This document shows, in pieces, positions 17,176 through 25,657 of a stretch of 64,000 bases of DNA. The stretch is from GCA-2701705 sp964342155. GTDB lineage: Bacteria; Pseudomonadota; Gammaproteobacteria; GCA-002705445; GCA-002716945. A model generated the notes under the pieces. That model was not told where the DNA came from, did no database searches, and was given only the letters and a program-made list of their open reading frames with translations. The position numbers and the translations under genes were made by a program. The first letter of the stretch is position 1; every line of letters begins with the position of its first letter. The stretch covers positions 61,921 to 125,920 of the forward strand of contig CAYFEQ010000002.1 in NCBI GenBank assembly GCA_964342155.1, read 5' to 3'.

Positions 17176-18833
17176 TTGTTATCTCTTGGTCTTAAAATAA
17201 GAATAATTATGAGGGCAATCAAAATATAAGGTACAGAAAAATTAAAATAAATATTTAATTTATCAAATGAAGCAAGTAAAACCCCCATCATTGCAGGTGG
17301 AACAAGCAGAAAAAATATTGAAAAATACCAATAATTTCTTAAACTATGTTTACTTATTTGTTCCTCGACTTTTTTTAATTGCTTGATATTCTTATTTAAA
17401 TCAAAATTATCATTATTTATTAAATCAATGATTCGTCTGATTGAACTAGGTATTTCTGGAAAAACATCTATTAATTGTGTTGAATTCTCTCGGAATTTTT
17501 TTATTAATGAAAGAAGTCCTTTCTGTTTTTGCATCCATCGTTCCAAAATAGGTTTCGATGTTTTCCATAGATCTAATTCTGGGTTAAATTGTCTTCCAAG
17601 TCCTTCTGTATATAACAAAGTTTTTTGCATTAGTATTAATTGTGGCTGAACTTCTAGTTTAAATTTCCTTGCTGTGCTGAATAAACTAATTATTATGTCA
17701 CTGATTGATATATCCTTAATTGGTCGATCAAGCATGGGCTCACAATTTTGCCGGATAGCTTCTTCCAATTCACTTATATTCGTATCTCTAGGCACCCATT
17801 CGCACTCTACATGCAATCTTGCTACTTTTGCATAATCCCTATTGAAGAAAGCAACAAAGTTTTCTGCTAAATATTTTTTATCAAACTCACTCAAGGAACC
17901 TACGATACCAAAATCAACAAGAACTAATTGAACATGATTATCCCTATTTCTAACAAAAATATTACCTGGATGCATATCTGCATGAAAGAAATTATGTTCA
18001 AAAACTTGGATAAAAAATAATTCTAATGCTTTGTTAGCTACTTCTTCAAAATTTATATTATTTTCATGCAGTTCTTTCTTATTATTTATAGGTATAGCAA
18101 AAACTCTTTCCATTACTAAAACATTTTTGGTAACTAAATCCCAATGTATATCTGGTATATATAATAAATCTGAATTTATAAAATTCTCCTTCATTCTCTT
18201 AGCATTGGATGCCTCTTTGATTAAATCGAGTTCATCAAAAATTATTCTTTCATAATCATTTACTACTTCTATTAGATGCATCCTTTTAAAATCATTAGAT
18301 AAAGAATTTAGATAAGCTGCTATTTTCTTCATTAGAAGTAGATCTTTATTTATCTGTTCTACAATTCTTGGTCTTACTACCTTAACTATTACATTTTCAT
18401 TATTGTTGAGGGTAGCTTCATGAACTTGAGCAATAGATGCCGAAGCAATTGGTATAGGATTGAATGTAGAAAATATTAAATCTATCTTCTTTTTCATATC
18501 ACTCTCAATTATCTTTATTGCTTCATTACCTGAGAAAGGTTTTACACTATCCTGTAATTTAGATAATTCTTCTGCAATATCATCGCTTAATAAATCTTTT
18601 CTAGTGGAAATTATTTGCCCAAGCTTGACAAATATAGGGCCTAATTCTTCGAATAAAGTTTTTATTTTGAAAGGAACATTTTTTATTTCTTTTTTACGAA
18701 ACCAATTCCAGGGAAAAATATAGAAAAGATAAACTTTTTTACTCACTAATTTAGAATTTAACAACATACCGTCAATATCATATTTAAAAGCTAAATAGAT
18801 AATTTGAAAAATTCTAAATAAGTTTCTAATCAT
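17172..18833 (-). CDS. ubiB: Ubiquinone biosynthesis ATPase/kinase-like protein UbiB
   Basis: A 553-residue ADCK/UbiB atypical-kinase-fold protein that supports ubiquinone synthesis, probably by ATP-driven extraction of lipid intermediates. The family's KxGQ element appears as FVKLGQIISTRKDLL, followed by an alanine-rich nucleotide loop SIASASIAQVHEA; the catalytic part is FFHADMHPGNIF and the metal motif LVDFGIVG. Two hydrophobic helices end the chain (YWYFSIFFLLVPPAMMGVLL and the last 20 residues), anchoring it in the inner membrane. It overlaps both ubiJ (eight bases) and uvrD, forming the standard ubiE-ubiJ-ubiB block. Confidence 0.95.
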   Translation of the reverse strand: MIRNLFRIFQIIYLAFKYDIDGMLLNSKLVSKKVYLFYIFPWNWFRKKEIKNVPFKIKTLFEELGPIFVKLGQIISTRKDLLSDDIAEELSKLQDSVKPFSGNEAIKIIESDMKKKIDLIFSTFNPIPIASASIAQVHEATLNNNENVIVKVVRPRIVEQINKDLLLMKKIAAYLNSLSNDFKRMHLIEVVNDYERIIFDELDLIKEASNAKRMKENFINSDLLYIPDIHWDLVTKNVLVMERVFAIPINNKKELHENNINFEEVANKALELFFIQVFEHNFFHADMHPGNIFVRNRDNHVQLVLVDFGIVGSLSEFDKKYLAENFVAFFNRDYAKVARLHVECEWVPRDTNISELEEAIRQNCEPMLDRPIKDISISDIIISLFSTARKFKLEVQPQLILMQKTLLYTEGLGRQFNPELDLWKTSKPILERWMQKQKGLLSLIKKFRENSTQLIDVFPEIPSSIRRIIDLINNDNFDLNKNIKQLKKVEEQISKHSLRNYWYFSIFFLLVPPAMMGVLLASFDKLNIYFNFSVPYILIALIIILILRPRDNK

Positions 18834-19410
18834 TGGAATATTTTTTTAAAAGTTTGTCAGTTCTGCTTTTGAGATTATCTACATCATCTAAAAATTTATC
18901 TACGTCTACCTTTGTTGGAAATAAAGCTATATCTTCGACTAAAAAATCTCTTAAATCATGAGTGGTATGTTCTAAAAAATTTATTATATCTTTGTTGCAT
19001 TTGGAAAAAATATTTTCAATTCTATCAGCCTTGTCAACTCCTAGTAGGTTAGAGATGATAAGATGGAGTTTTTTGGATTTATATAAAAAATTATTTATAT
19101 GATTAGCCGTATTTATATCTCCATTTATTTTAATTCTATCTGAAAATTTATCTGAACCTTTTGTTATAACATACATGAAAAAATCTGAAGGGGAGGCAAT
19201 AAATTCAACATCATAATCATTTTCATCATCCGTGAGGATAATTGTATTATTCTCTACCTTAAAAAATAATTCTAAATTAACTCTTGTGAAATTAATTTTT
19301 ATTTTCTTGTTATCTATTTCATTAAGAAAATTCTCAGGAAGAATTTGGTTAAAATTTCCTTCTTGGAGTATAGTATTACAATACTTTATAAAGTTTTTTG
19401 TTATTTTCAA
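18826..19410 (-). CDS. ubiJ: Ubiquinone biosynthesis accessory factor UbiJ
   Basis: A 194-residue protein of the UbiJ (YigP) family. Its N-terminal SCP2-like lipid-binding domain (about residues 25-110) is thought to hold hydrophobic ubiquinone intermediates. The C-terminal third is helical and charged (DDVDNLKSRTDKLLKKY), probably a coiled coil contacting UbiK. Identification rests partly on order: between ubiE and ubiB, overlapping both, as in E. coli. Sequence conservation in this family is low, so similarity alone would be weaker. UbiK is encoded at 5388-5615. Confidence 0.85.
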   Translation of the reverse strand: MKITKNFIKYCNTILQEGNFNQILPENFLNEIDNKKIKINFTRVNLELFFKVENNTIILTDDENDYDVEFIASPSDFFMYVITKGSDKFSDRIKINGDINTANHINNFLYKSKKLHLIISNLLGVDKADRIENIFSKCNKDIINFLEHTTHDLRDFLVEDIALFPTKVDVDKFLDDVDNLKSRTDKLLKKYSND

Positions 19411-20147
19411 TTTTTATATCCAATATGTATTGTTACAATACCGCCACTAAGATAAAAAAACTTTGTGTTAATAAAATTATTAATTCTTAACATTTCAAGG
19501 ACTTTAGTTGGATTAGGATGCATCTTTATAGATTCAGCAAGATAATTATAGCTATCAGAGTCATTTGCAATAACTTTACCTAGTTGCGGGATTATTTTAA
19601 ACGTATATTCTTGAAAAACTTTATTCATATATTTATTTTTTGGAGTACATAATTCTAAAATAATGATTTTTCCGCCTGGTTTTAACATCCTGTAAATATT
19701 TTTAAGCGATAAATTATAGTCAGTAAAGTTCCTGAAACCAAAAGCTGTAGATGCAACATCAAAACTATTATCTTTTAAATTACATTTCTCGATAGAAGAA
19801 CGCACGTATTTAATATTTTTTACAAAACCATTATCTACCATTTTTCTTTTACATATTTTATGCATTTCTTGACTACTATCTAAGCATGTTACAGACAAAT
19901 TTTTATTTTTTTTTAGAAGTTCTAATGAAATATCTCCAGTACCAGATGCAATATCAATTACTTTAGAAATATTTCTTGGATTACACATACTTACCATTCT
20001 TTTTTTCCAAAGTCTATGTAATCCAAAAGACATTACATCATTCATTAAATCATATTTATCAGAAACTGATGTAAATAGATTTGATATCATTTCATCTTTG
20101 ATTTTTTTAGAAACTTTTAAAAAACCAAAATTAACTTTTTCTATCAT
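19407..20147 (-). CDS. ubiE: Ubiquinone/menaquinone C-methyltransferase UbiE
   Basis: A 246-residue class I SAM methyltransferase that methylates ring carbon 2 of demethyl-ubiquinone precursors. SAM-binding motif I is VIDIASGTGDISLELL; the N-terminal block VSDKYDLMNDVMSFGLHRLWKKRMV and STAFGFRNFTDYNLSLKNIYRMLKPGG are UbiE signatures. An in-frame ATG at 20171 would overlap spoT by 23 bases. I prefer ATG at 20147, two bases after the spoT stop, with AGAGAAG upstream and an N-terminus matching the family (MIEKVNFGF). It overlaps ubiJ by four bases. Confidence 0.94.
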   Translation of the reverse strand: MIEKVNFGFLKVSKKIKDEMISNLFTSVSDKYDLMNDVMSFGLHRLWKKRMVSMCNPRNISKVIDIASGTGDISLELLKKNKNLSVTCLDSSQEMHKICKRKMVDNGFVKNIKYVRSSIEKCNLKDNSFDVASTAFGFRNFTDYNLSLKNIYRMLKPGGKIIILELCTPKNKYMNKVFQEYTFKIIPQLGKVIANDSDSYNYLAESIKMHPNPTKVLEMLRINNFINTKFFYLSGGIVTIHIGYKN

Positions 20148-20148
20148 T

Positions 20149-22311
20149 TTAACTTCTCTTTCTTGCCACATTTAGTACATTAACATTCTTTTTTAATTGT
20201 GACATTAATTTGGACAAAGCTTTAAGATCTGTTACAGAAATTACAAATATCATTATATTATGTCCTGTTTCTTTAGTATCATCATATGTGACACTGTCAA
20301 TGTTACATTCATTTTTTGCAATAATTGAAGAGATTTGTGCAAGAACGCCCCTTTTATTTTCTACTTCTACTTTTATACAAACACTAAAAAAATCATCAAT
20401 ATTTTCTGACCATACGAGGTCAATACTTTGCTCATTTGATTTTTTACTGTGCTTTACACTATTGCAAATTTGTCTATGTACAACTATTCCTTTACCCTGA
20501 CTAATACTGCCAATTATCGAATCACCAGGAATAGGATAACAACATTTAGCATAAGATAGAACTAAGCCTTCTGTTCCTTGAATATGAATTTCTTTAGATT
20601 TCTTTTTAACATTTTTTTTGATCATATTCACAGGGGCAACTCTCATTGCAACAAGTTTAGGTATTCTATTTCCTAAACCAATTTCACAAAACAAATCTTC
20701 CAGATTGCTGCAGCTATACTCTTGTAAAACCATTTTCATTGTTTTAGATGGTATTTCGTCAAGCTTAATTTCATATTCAATTAAAGAATTTTTGAATAAT
20801 TTTTCACCCAAATTAATTGCATCTTCTCTTTGTGTTAATCTGAGCGCTGCTCTTATTGAATGTCTAGCTTTTTCAGTTACAACAAAGTTAAGCCAGCTTG
20901 GGTTTGGAAATGAATTCTCTTTAGTATAGATCTCAACCTTTTGTCCATTCTTCAGAATAAAATTTGGAGAAACTATCTTATTATCTACATTTGCAGAATG
21001 GAAATTGTTTCCAAGTTCTGTATGAACCGCATATGCAAAATCAATAATTGTTGATCTTTTTGGCAGTTCCAAAATATCACCCTTATGTGTGAATACATAT
21101 ACTTTCCCCGGATGTAAATCCGCTTTAATACTTTCCAAATATCCCTTAGGGTCACCAGAATCTTGTTGTATATTCAACAAGTTCGTAATCCATTGTTGTT
21201 CTTTAGTATAGTCTTGGATAGTTGATGATTTCTTTGTTTTGTAGAACCAGTGCGCTGCAATACCGGTTTGAGCCAAAAAATCCATTTCTTCTGTTCTAAT
21301 TTGAAATTCTAGAGGTAATCCGTGGGGACCAAAGATAGTTGTATGAAGTGATTGATAGCCATTTGATTTTGGTATTGCAATATAATCTTTGAACTTACCA
21401 GGCATAGGAGTATAGAGATTATGAATAATTCCTAATGATCTATAACAATCATCAACGGAACTAACTGTTATTCTTACACCAAATAAATCATGTACATCAG
21501 AAAACTTTAACTCTTTTTGAAACATTTTTTTATAAATACCATATACATGTTTTTCACGAGCAATAACATTCACTTTCAAACCTTCTGCTAATAATTTAGC
21601 TTCTATGACCTTTTTAATCTTAGTCATTATTTCTTTTCTATTTCCACGAGATTTATCTATTTCATCTTTTAATACTTTATATCTGAACGGGTGGACAGAC
21701 TCAAAAGCTAAGTCTTCTAATTCGATCTTCATAGTGTGAAGCCCTAATCTCAAAGCAATTGGTGCAAAAATTTCTAGAGTCTCTTTACCAATTTTCCTCC
21801 TTCGAGAATATGAAAGTGCATTAATAGTTTTAAGATTATGTCTTCTGTCTGCAAGTTTTATTAAAATTACTCTTATATCTTGACTCATTGCTAAGATCAT
21901 TTTTCTTAGATTAGCTGCATCTGCTTCTTCTTTTGTGGAAAAGTTAATTTTATCGAGTTTACTTACACCATCAACTAAATCAGAGACCTTTTCACCAAAC
22001 TTTTTTTTAAGATTTTCCTTTTCTATCTCTGTGTCTTCAATCACATCATGGAGTATAGCTGCCATAATAGATTCATAATCTAACTGTAAACTTGCAAGAT
22101 AAGATGCAGCTGATAGAGGGTGTTCTATGAAAGCTTCACCGGAGATTCTTTTTTGCCCTTTGTGTGCAGCTTGAGCGAATGTAAAAGCTTTTTCAATTTT
22201 CTTTATTTGATATGTATTTAGATATTTTTGAAGTGTCTTCTTAAAGTCAATAAATCTTTTTGTGTTTATACCAGCTACTTTTGAGCTGGTTTTTTGATTC
22301 AGATTTCCCAT
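20149..22311 (-). CDS. spoT: Bifunctional (p)ppGpp synthetase/hydrolase SpoT
   Basis: A 720-residue RSH alarmone enzyme. The HD hydrolase domain is intact (HPLSAASYLA, ILHDVIEDTE, KLADRRHNLKT). The synthetase domain has the RxKxxxSxxxK region as REKHVYGIYKK, with glycine where the serine usually is, then KFKDYIAIPKSNGYQSLHTT and EFQIRTEEMD. TGS (VYVFTHKGDILELPKRSTI), a conserved CCYPIPGDSI segment and a C-terminal ACT domain follow. Hydrolase activity is well supported; synthetase strength is open. The order gmk-rpoZ-spoT is gammaproteobacterial. No Shine-Dalgarno is visible before the ATG, and a hairpin lies in the first codons (22270-22290). Confidence 0.94.
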   Translation of the reverse strand: MGNLNQKTSSKVAGINTKRFIDFKKTLQKYLNTYQIKKIEKAFTFAQAAHKGQKRISGEAFIEHPLSAASYLASLQLDYESIMAAILHDVIEDTEIEKENLKKKFGEKVSDLVDGVSKLDKINFSTKEEADAANLRKMILAMSQDIRVILIKLADRRHNLKTINALSYSRRRKIGKETLEIFAPIALRLGLHTMKIELEDLAFESVHPFRYKVLKDEIDKSRGNRKEIMTKIKKVIEAKLLAEGLKVNVIAREKHVYGIYKKMFQKELKFSDVHDLFGVRITVSSVDDCYRSLGIIHNLYTPMPGKFKDYIAIPKSNGYQSLHTTIFGPHGLPLEFQIRTEEMDFLAQTGIAAHWFYKTKKSSTIQDYTKEQQWITNLLNIQQDSGDPKGYLESIKADLHPGKVYVFTHKGDILELPKRSTIIDFAYAVHTELGNNFHSANVDNKIVSPNFILKNGQKVEIYTKENSFPNPSWLNFVVTEKARHSIRAALRLTQREDAINLGEKLFKNSLIEYEIKLDEIPSKTMKMVLQEYSCSNLEDLFCEIGLGNRIPKLVAMRVAPVNMIKKNVKKKSKEIHIQGTEGLVLSYAKCCYPIPGDSIIGSISQGKGIVVHRQICNSVKHSKKSNEQSIDLVWSENIDDFFSVCIKVEVENKRGVLAQISSIIAKNECNIDSVTYDDTKETGHNIMIFVISVTDLKALSKLMSQLKKNVNVLNVARKRS
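22270..22295 (+). terminator. Terminator-like hairpin antisense to the spoT start
   Basis: On the plus strand ACCAGCT (22270-22276) pairs perfectly with AGCTGGT (22284-22290) over a seven-base loop and is followed by a run of six T. It lies within codons of spoT, which is on the other strand. It could stop antisense transcription, or as a hairpin in spoT mRNA just after the start codon it could slow initiation. It may also be chance. Confidence 0.35.
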
Positions 22312-22331
22312 TGTAAAAAAATGGCTAGATT

Positions 22332-22739
22332 TTATTCTTGCTTGCCTTCTTCCTTAACTTCGGTAGATGGTAGATCTTCAACAGGCTGATCTGCATCAAT
22401 TTGATTGTCATCTGTAGAATCTGATACATCTGTAGATTTTTCAAGATCTGCTTGTTCCGTTGCACCATAACCTTGATTAATCTCATTAATTATTTCTTCC
22501 TCTGTAATTGCATCTTGTAATTTATTATCAATTTTCTCTTTCTGACTAGTTTCAAAATAATCCATGCCAACATGTGCTGCAGCGATTTCTCTTAGCGCCA
22601 CAACAGTTGGTTTATCTTTACAATCAATTAAAGGGGTAGATCCATCTATTAAATCTTTTGCTCTTCGACTTGCTAATGTAACAATATCGAAAGCATTAGT
22701 TATATTTTCTAGACAATCTTCTATAGTAACTCTTGCCAT
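22332..22739 (-). CDS. rpoZ: RNA polymerase omega subunit with long acidic tail
   Basis: A 135-residue omega subunit, which helps fold and assemble the beta-prime subunit and in enteric bacteria makes part of a ppGpp-binding site. The conserved part is residues 1-60: MARVTIEDCLENI, FDIVTLASRRAKDL, and KPTVVALREIAAAHV. After about residue 75 the chain continues for some 55 residues of acidic, Gln/Glu/Asp-rich sequence, making it clearly longer than the 91-residue E. coli protein. It sits between gmk and spoT, the standard order. The tail looks disordered and its role is unknown. Confidence 0.92.
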   Translation of the reverse strand: MARVTIEDCLENITNAFDIVTLASRRAKDLIDGSTPLIDCKDKPTVVALREIAAAHVGMDYFETSQKEKIDNKLQDAITEEEIINEINQGYGATEQADLEKSTDVSDSTDDNQIDADQPVEDLPSTEVKEEGKQE

Positions 22740-22799
22740 TGATTTCGCCTGTGATTAATTATGTACATTGTAACAGAATAAAAGTTTTACACAAACGCC

Positions 22800-23426
22800 T
22801 TATTTTATTGATGATATTGAGTTAACCCACTTTTCAAGAGAAATCCATTTTAGTTTTTTCTCTAGAATAATAAATTTTAATTGTTTGACTGCTTCATTAA
22901 AATCATCATTGATAACAACATAGTCCGCTTGCTTATGAAATTTTAATTCATTTTTTGATGACTTCATCCTGGAGTTGATTTCTTCAATATCATCTTCTCC
23001 TCTATTTTTTAATCTTTCCTTTAATGCCTCTTCATTTGGAGGCAGAATATATATTGATGTAGTATTGGGGTATTTATTTTTGATATCTAACATTCCTTTA
23101 TAATCAATTTCAAGCAAAACATCAAATCCTGACTCTATATCATTAATTATTAATTTTGATGACGTTCCATAATAGTTGCCATATACATTTTGATATTCTA
23201 TAAACTCTTTTTTTTCAATTTTTTTGTTAAATTCTCTCTCTGTGACGAAATAATAGTCTATTCCTTCCTCTTCAGTTAATCTTTTTTTTCTAGTTGTAAA
23301 AGAAATTGATGGTTTGATAAATGACCAATCATCACAAAGCCTTTTTACTAGTGTTGTTTTTCCAGCACCTGAAGGTGCACTAATAATAAATATATTTAGA
23401 AGATTTAAAGATTTAACATTATTCAT
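22800..23426 (-). CDS. gmk: Guanylate kinase
   Basis: A 208-residue kinase that phosphorylates GMP to GDP with ATP. The P-loop SAPSGAGKTTLV is at about residues 17-28. The GMP-binding elements follow: SFTTRKKRLTEEEGIDYYFV, FIEYQNVYGNYYGT, and LEIDYKGMLDIK. The lid region contains LKERLKNRGEDDIEEINSRM. Length and order are normal. It is first in the minus-strand run leading to rpoZ and spoT and is divergent from the membrane protein at 23484. Confidence 0.96.
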   Translation of the reverse strand: MNNVKSLNLLNIFIISAPSGAGKTTLVKRLCDDWSFIKPSISFTTRKKRLTEEEGIDYYFVTEREFNKKIEKKEFIEYQNVYGNYYGTSSKLIINDIESGFDVLLEIDYKGMLDIKNKYPNTTSIYILPPNEEALKERLKNRGEDDIEEINSRMKSSKNELKFHKQADYVVINDDFNEAVKQLKFIILEKKLKWISLEKWVNSISSIK

Positions 23427-23483
23427 AATTATAATTATCGATTATAATACACATGAGTAATATATTATACGAGGAGAAAGAAA

Positions 23484-23921
23484 ATGGGTGACCCTTGGAA
23501 ATCAATAACTCCAGAAGGCGTTAGAGCTTTTACATATGGAGTTGGAACTACCGCTCTCCTATGGTTATATACTGCAGGAAAACTGGACATAGCATTATCA
23601 GCACTAATTATGATTGGCTTATCTCCTATTTTTTCTAAGGCAATTTTTATCACTACTATTTTATTCATCGTAGTGATTATGATTTTTTATGGACTTCATG
23701 GTAAATTATTTACAACACTCATATTGGAACACATGCCTTGGGTAAAAAACCCTGATAGATTTTTATTATTCTTTTGGTTATGGGCTGTAGCTATTGCATC
23801 TGGGATCATGAATGTTTTTTCAGTAAATATTTTTTACCAATTCGTTTATCTTTTTTTCATCTTTCTCTTTCCATCGCTATTCCTCGGAACAAGAATACAA
23901 AAGAAAGGTGGGAATGAATAG
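23484..23921 (+). CDS. Small membrane protein, unknown function
   Basis: A 145-residue protein I do not recognise. It has about four hydrophobic segments: residues 17-33, 38-69, 91-110 and 113-135, the second long enough to be two short passes. The N-terminus (MGDPWKSITPEG) and the loop HMPWVKNPDRF are polar, and the C-terminus is positively charged (GTRIQKKGGNE). A strong GAGGAG Shine-Dalgarno eight bases before the ATG and ordinary codon use support a real gene. It is divergent from gmk and convergent with the 113-residue protein. An inner-membrane location is the only safe inference. Confidence 0.65.
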   Translation: MGDPWKSITPEGVRAFTYGVGTTALLWLYTAGKLDIALSALIMIGLSPIFSKAIFITTILFIVVIMIFYGLHGKLFTTLILEHMPWVKNPDRFLLFFWLWAVAIASGIMNVFSVNIFYQFVYLFFIFLFPSLFLGTRIQKKGGNE

Positions 23922-23938
23922 CTTAACAAATAAACTTT

Positions 23939-24280
23939 TTAATCATCAAAAGTTTTTTTAGGCAGTATATCTACATTAAATACTTTTCCCAACTTAACTA
24001 AAAAAGCAATTGCCAAGATACCACCTGGTAAGGCAAATATACCTGCTAGACCAATACTTTTAATAACATCTGAGAATTGTTGGTTTGCTTTATCTATAGT
24101 CTTTTTATCAATATTTTCTCCAGAAATATATCTTTGATAAATATTTAACATCTCTTTTGTTTCAGCTGACTCATTTGCTAATAAGTTTTTAATTTCCAAC
24201 AATGCTTCCTTAATTTTATTTTTGTTTTTTGTAAATTTATTAATTAAAGAATCAAAAATTTTTGTATCTTTAGTAGTCAT
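23939..24280 (-). CDS. Small protein with LETM1-like C-terminal motif
   Basis: A 113-residue protein. The first 80 residues are charged and helical (KFTKNKNKIKEALLEIKNLL, then a second helix to about residue 80). The end reads GIFALPGGILAIAFLVKLGKVFNVDILPKKTF. The Pro-Gly-Gly followed by a hydrophobic helix and a final LP-x2-F resembles the end of the LETM1 domain, known in mitochondria for ribosome and cation-exchange links, and in short bacterial relatives. That link is tentative. One membrane-associated helix near the C-terminus is likely. It converges on the preceding membrane protein with 17 bases between. Confidence 0.55.
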   Translation of the reverse strand: MTTKDTKIFDSLINKFTKNKNKIKEALLEIKNLLANESAETKEMLNIYQRYISGENIDKKTIDKANQQFSDVIKSIGLAGIFALPGGILAIAFLVKLGKVFNVDILPKKTFDD

Positions 24281-24323
24281 ATGCTTTACTTTCTATATAA
24301 ATATGTTATGTCTAAAATAGTTT

Positions 24324-24797
24324 ATGTTTAAAATTCTATTATCAACTATATTAGTTTTATTTCCAGTATTGATTTATGGAGATGATATAGATAAGGGCTA
24401 TCAAGCTTATAATAATAAAAATTATAAAGAAGCTTATCGGCATTGGATAATTCCAGCTGATGCCGGTGATAAAATTTCTCAATATAATATAGCTCTGTTA
24501 TATTTTTTTGGCAATGGAGTTAAGAAAAATCTAGAAATAGCTTTTCAATATTGTAAGAAATCAGCACTGCAAGATCTACCGCGTGCACAAAATAATCTTG
24601 CATTCATGTATGCTGATGGACTTGGTATTAAACAAAATTATGTATTATCATATAAATGGGCCTACTTGGCTTATATGAATGGTTACCCATCAAATAAGCT
24701 CCTAAATGAAAGTAAAAATAAATTGAGCGACTCTCAGTTAAAAAAAGGAAATAAATTAATCGGAGAACATTTAAGGAGAAATATGAATGAAAAATAA
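24324..24797 (+). CDS. Secreted Sel1-repeat protein
   Basis: A 157-residue protein with a signal peptide of about 19 residues (ending IYG). Then come two to three Sel1/TPR-like helical repeats, seen as AAxxG-type pitches: YKEAYRHWIIPADAGDKISQYNIALLYFFGNGV and the copy at AFQYCKKSALQDLPRAQNNLAFMYADGLG. Such repeats bind other proteins, usually in the periplasm; the partner is unknown. Its last codons overlap the start of apaG by eleven bases, and an AAGGAG sits there for apaG, so the two are co-transcribed. I infer a scaffold role only. Confidence 0.8.
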   Translation: MFKILLSTILVLFPVLIYGDDIDKGYQAYNNKNYKEAYRHWIIPADAGDKISQYNIALLYFFGNGVKKNLEIAFQYCKKSALQDLPRAQNNLAFMYADGLGIKQNYVLSYKWAYLAYMNGYPSNKLLNESKNKLSDSQLKKGNKLIGEHLRRNMNEK

Positions 24798-25167
24798 TGA
24801 AAATAATATCTCAATTTCAGTTGAAACAATCTATTTGCAGCAAGATTCTGACCCGGAAAATAATAAATACTTTTTTCTCTACACAATCTCAATTCTTAAT
24901 AAAGGATCAGTTGGTGCAAAATTATTATCAAGACACTGGGTCATTGAAGATTCTAATGGTAAAACTCAGGATGTAAAAGGAGAAGGTGTGGTTGGTGAAC
25001 AGCCGCACATTACTCCTGGTGAAGAATTTCAATACACAAGTGGAGCAATGATAGAGACGGCACTCGGTACAATGAAAGGGACATATCAGATGATTGATGA
25101 TAACGAACGTTATTTTGATGCTGAAATACCAGAATTTATTCTATCAATACCCAGGGTTATACATTGA
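24787..25167 (+). CDS. apaG: ApaG-domain protein
   Basis: A 126-residue protein that is entirely one ApaG (DUF525) domain, a fibronectin-III-like beta sandwich. Motifs include YTISILNKGSVGAKLLSRHWVIED, the GVVGEQPHITPGEEFQYTSG core and LGTMKGTYQM. ApaG has been linked to diadenosine tetraphosphate and metal homeostasis in enteric bacteria, but the molecular function is unsettled. A good AAGGAG lies nine bases before the ATG. It overlaps the end of the convergent folA gene by eleven bases; apaG near folA is also a known association. Confidence 0.92.
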   Translation: MKNNENNISISVETIYLQQDSDPENNKYFFLYTISILNKGSVGAKLLSRHWVIEDSNGKTQDVKGEGVVGEQPHITPGEEFQYTSGAMIETALGTMKGTYQMIDDNERYFDAEIPEFILSIPRVIH

Positions 25168-25657
25168 TACGTTCATAAATTAAAAAACTGTACTTAATTT
25201 GTTTTTCTTCATTAAAGTGATTCTCAGCATCTATTACTTTCCATTCTATCTCATTTATTTTAGGGAACCATGTATCACCTTTAAAGTTTTGATGAATTTT
25301 CGTCATATAAATTTTCTGGGTTATAGGTAAAGCTAATTTAAAGATCTCCTCTCCTCCAATTATGAAAATCTCATCATTTGATGTAAATTTTTCTAGAACA
25401 TCATCCAATGTATTAAACACATGAGCATCCTTACTTTTAAAAGAAGAGTTTTTTGACAGTATAATATTCATTCTGCCTTCTAATATTTTACCGATTGAGT
25501 TATGTGTTTTTCTGCCCATTATGATTGCCTTTCCCATTGTTATTCTTTTGAATCTTTGTAATTCTCCAGGGATATGCCATGGTAAATTATTTTTATTACC
25601 AATCAAATTATTAGAATCCATAGCAACAATAATTGAAACTAATGGTAAGTCTTTCAT
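25157..25657 (-). CDS. folA: Dihydrofolate reductase
   Basis: A 166-residue enzyme reducing dihydrofolate to tetrahydrofolate with NADPH. The chain starts LVSIIVAMDSNNLIGNKNNLPWHIPGELQRFKRIT, carrying the substrate-binding Trp/His-Ile-Pro-x-Glu pattern where Glu plays the catalytic acid, then IIMGRKTHNSIG for cofactor binding and EIFIIGGEEIFKLAL with the Gly-Gly turn. It overlaps thyA by four bases; the lgt-thyA-folA order is standard. Its partner ThyA makes the dihydrofolate it recycles. Confidence 0.95.
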   Translation of the reverse strand: MKDLPLVSIIVAMDSNNLIGNKNNLPWHIPGELQRFKRITMGKAIIMGRKTHNSIGKILEGRMNIILSKNSSFKSKDAHVFNTLDDVLEKFTSNDEIFIIGGEEIFKLALPITQKIYMTKIHQNFKGDTWFPKINEIEWKVIDAENHFNEEKQIKYSFLIYERINV

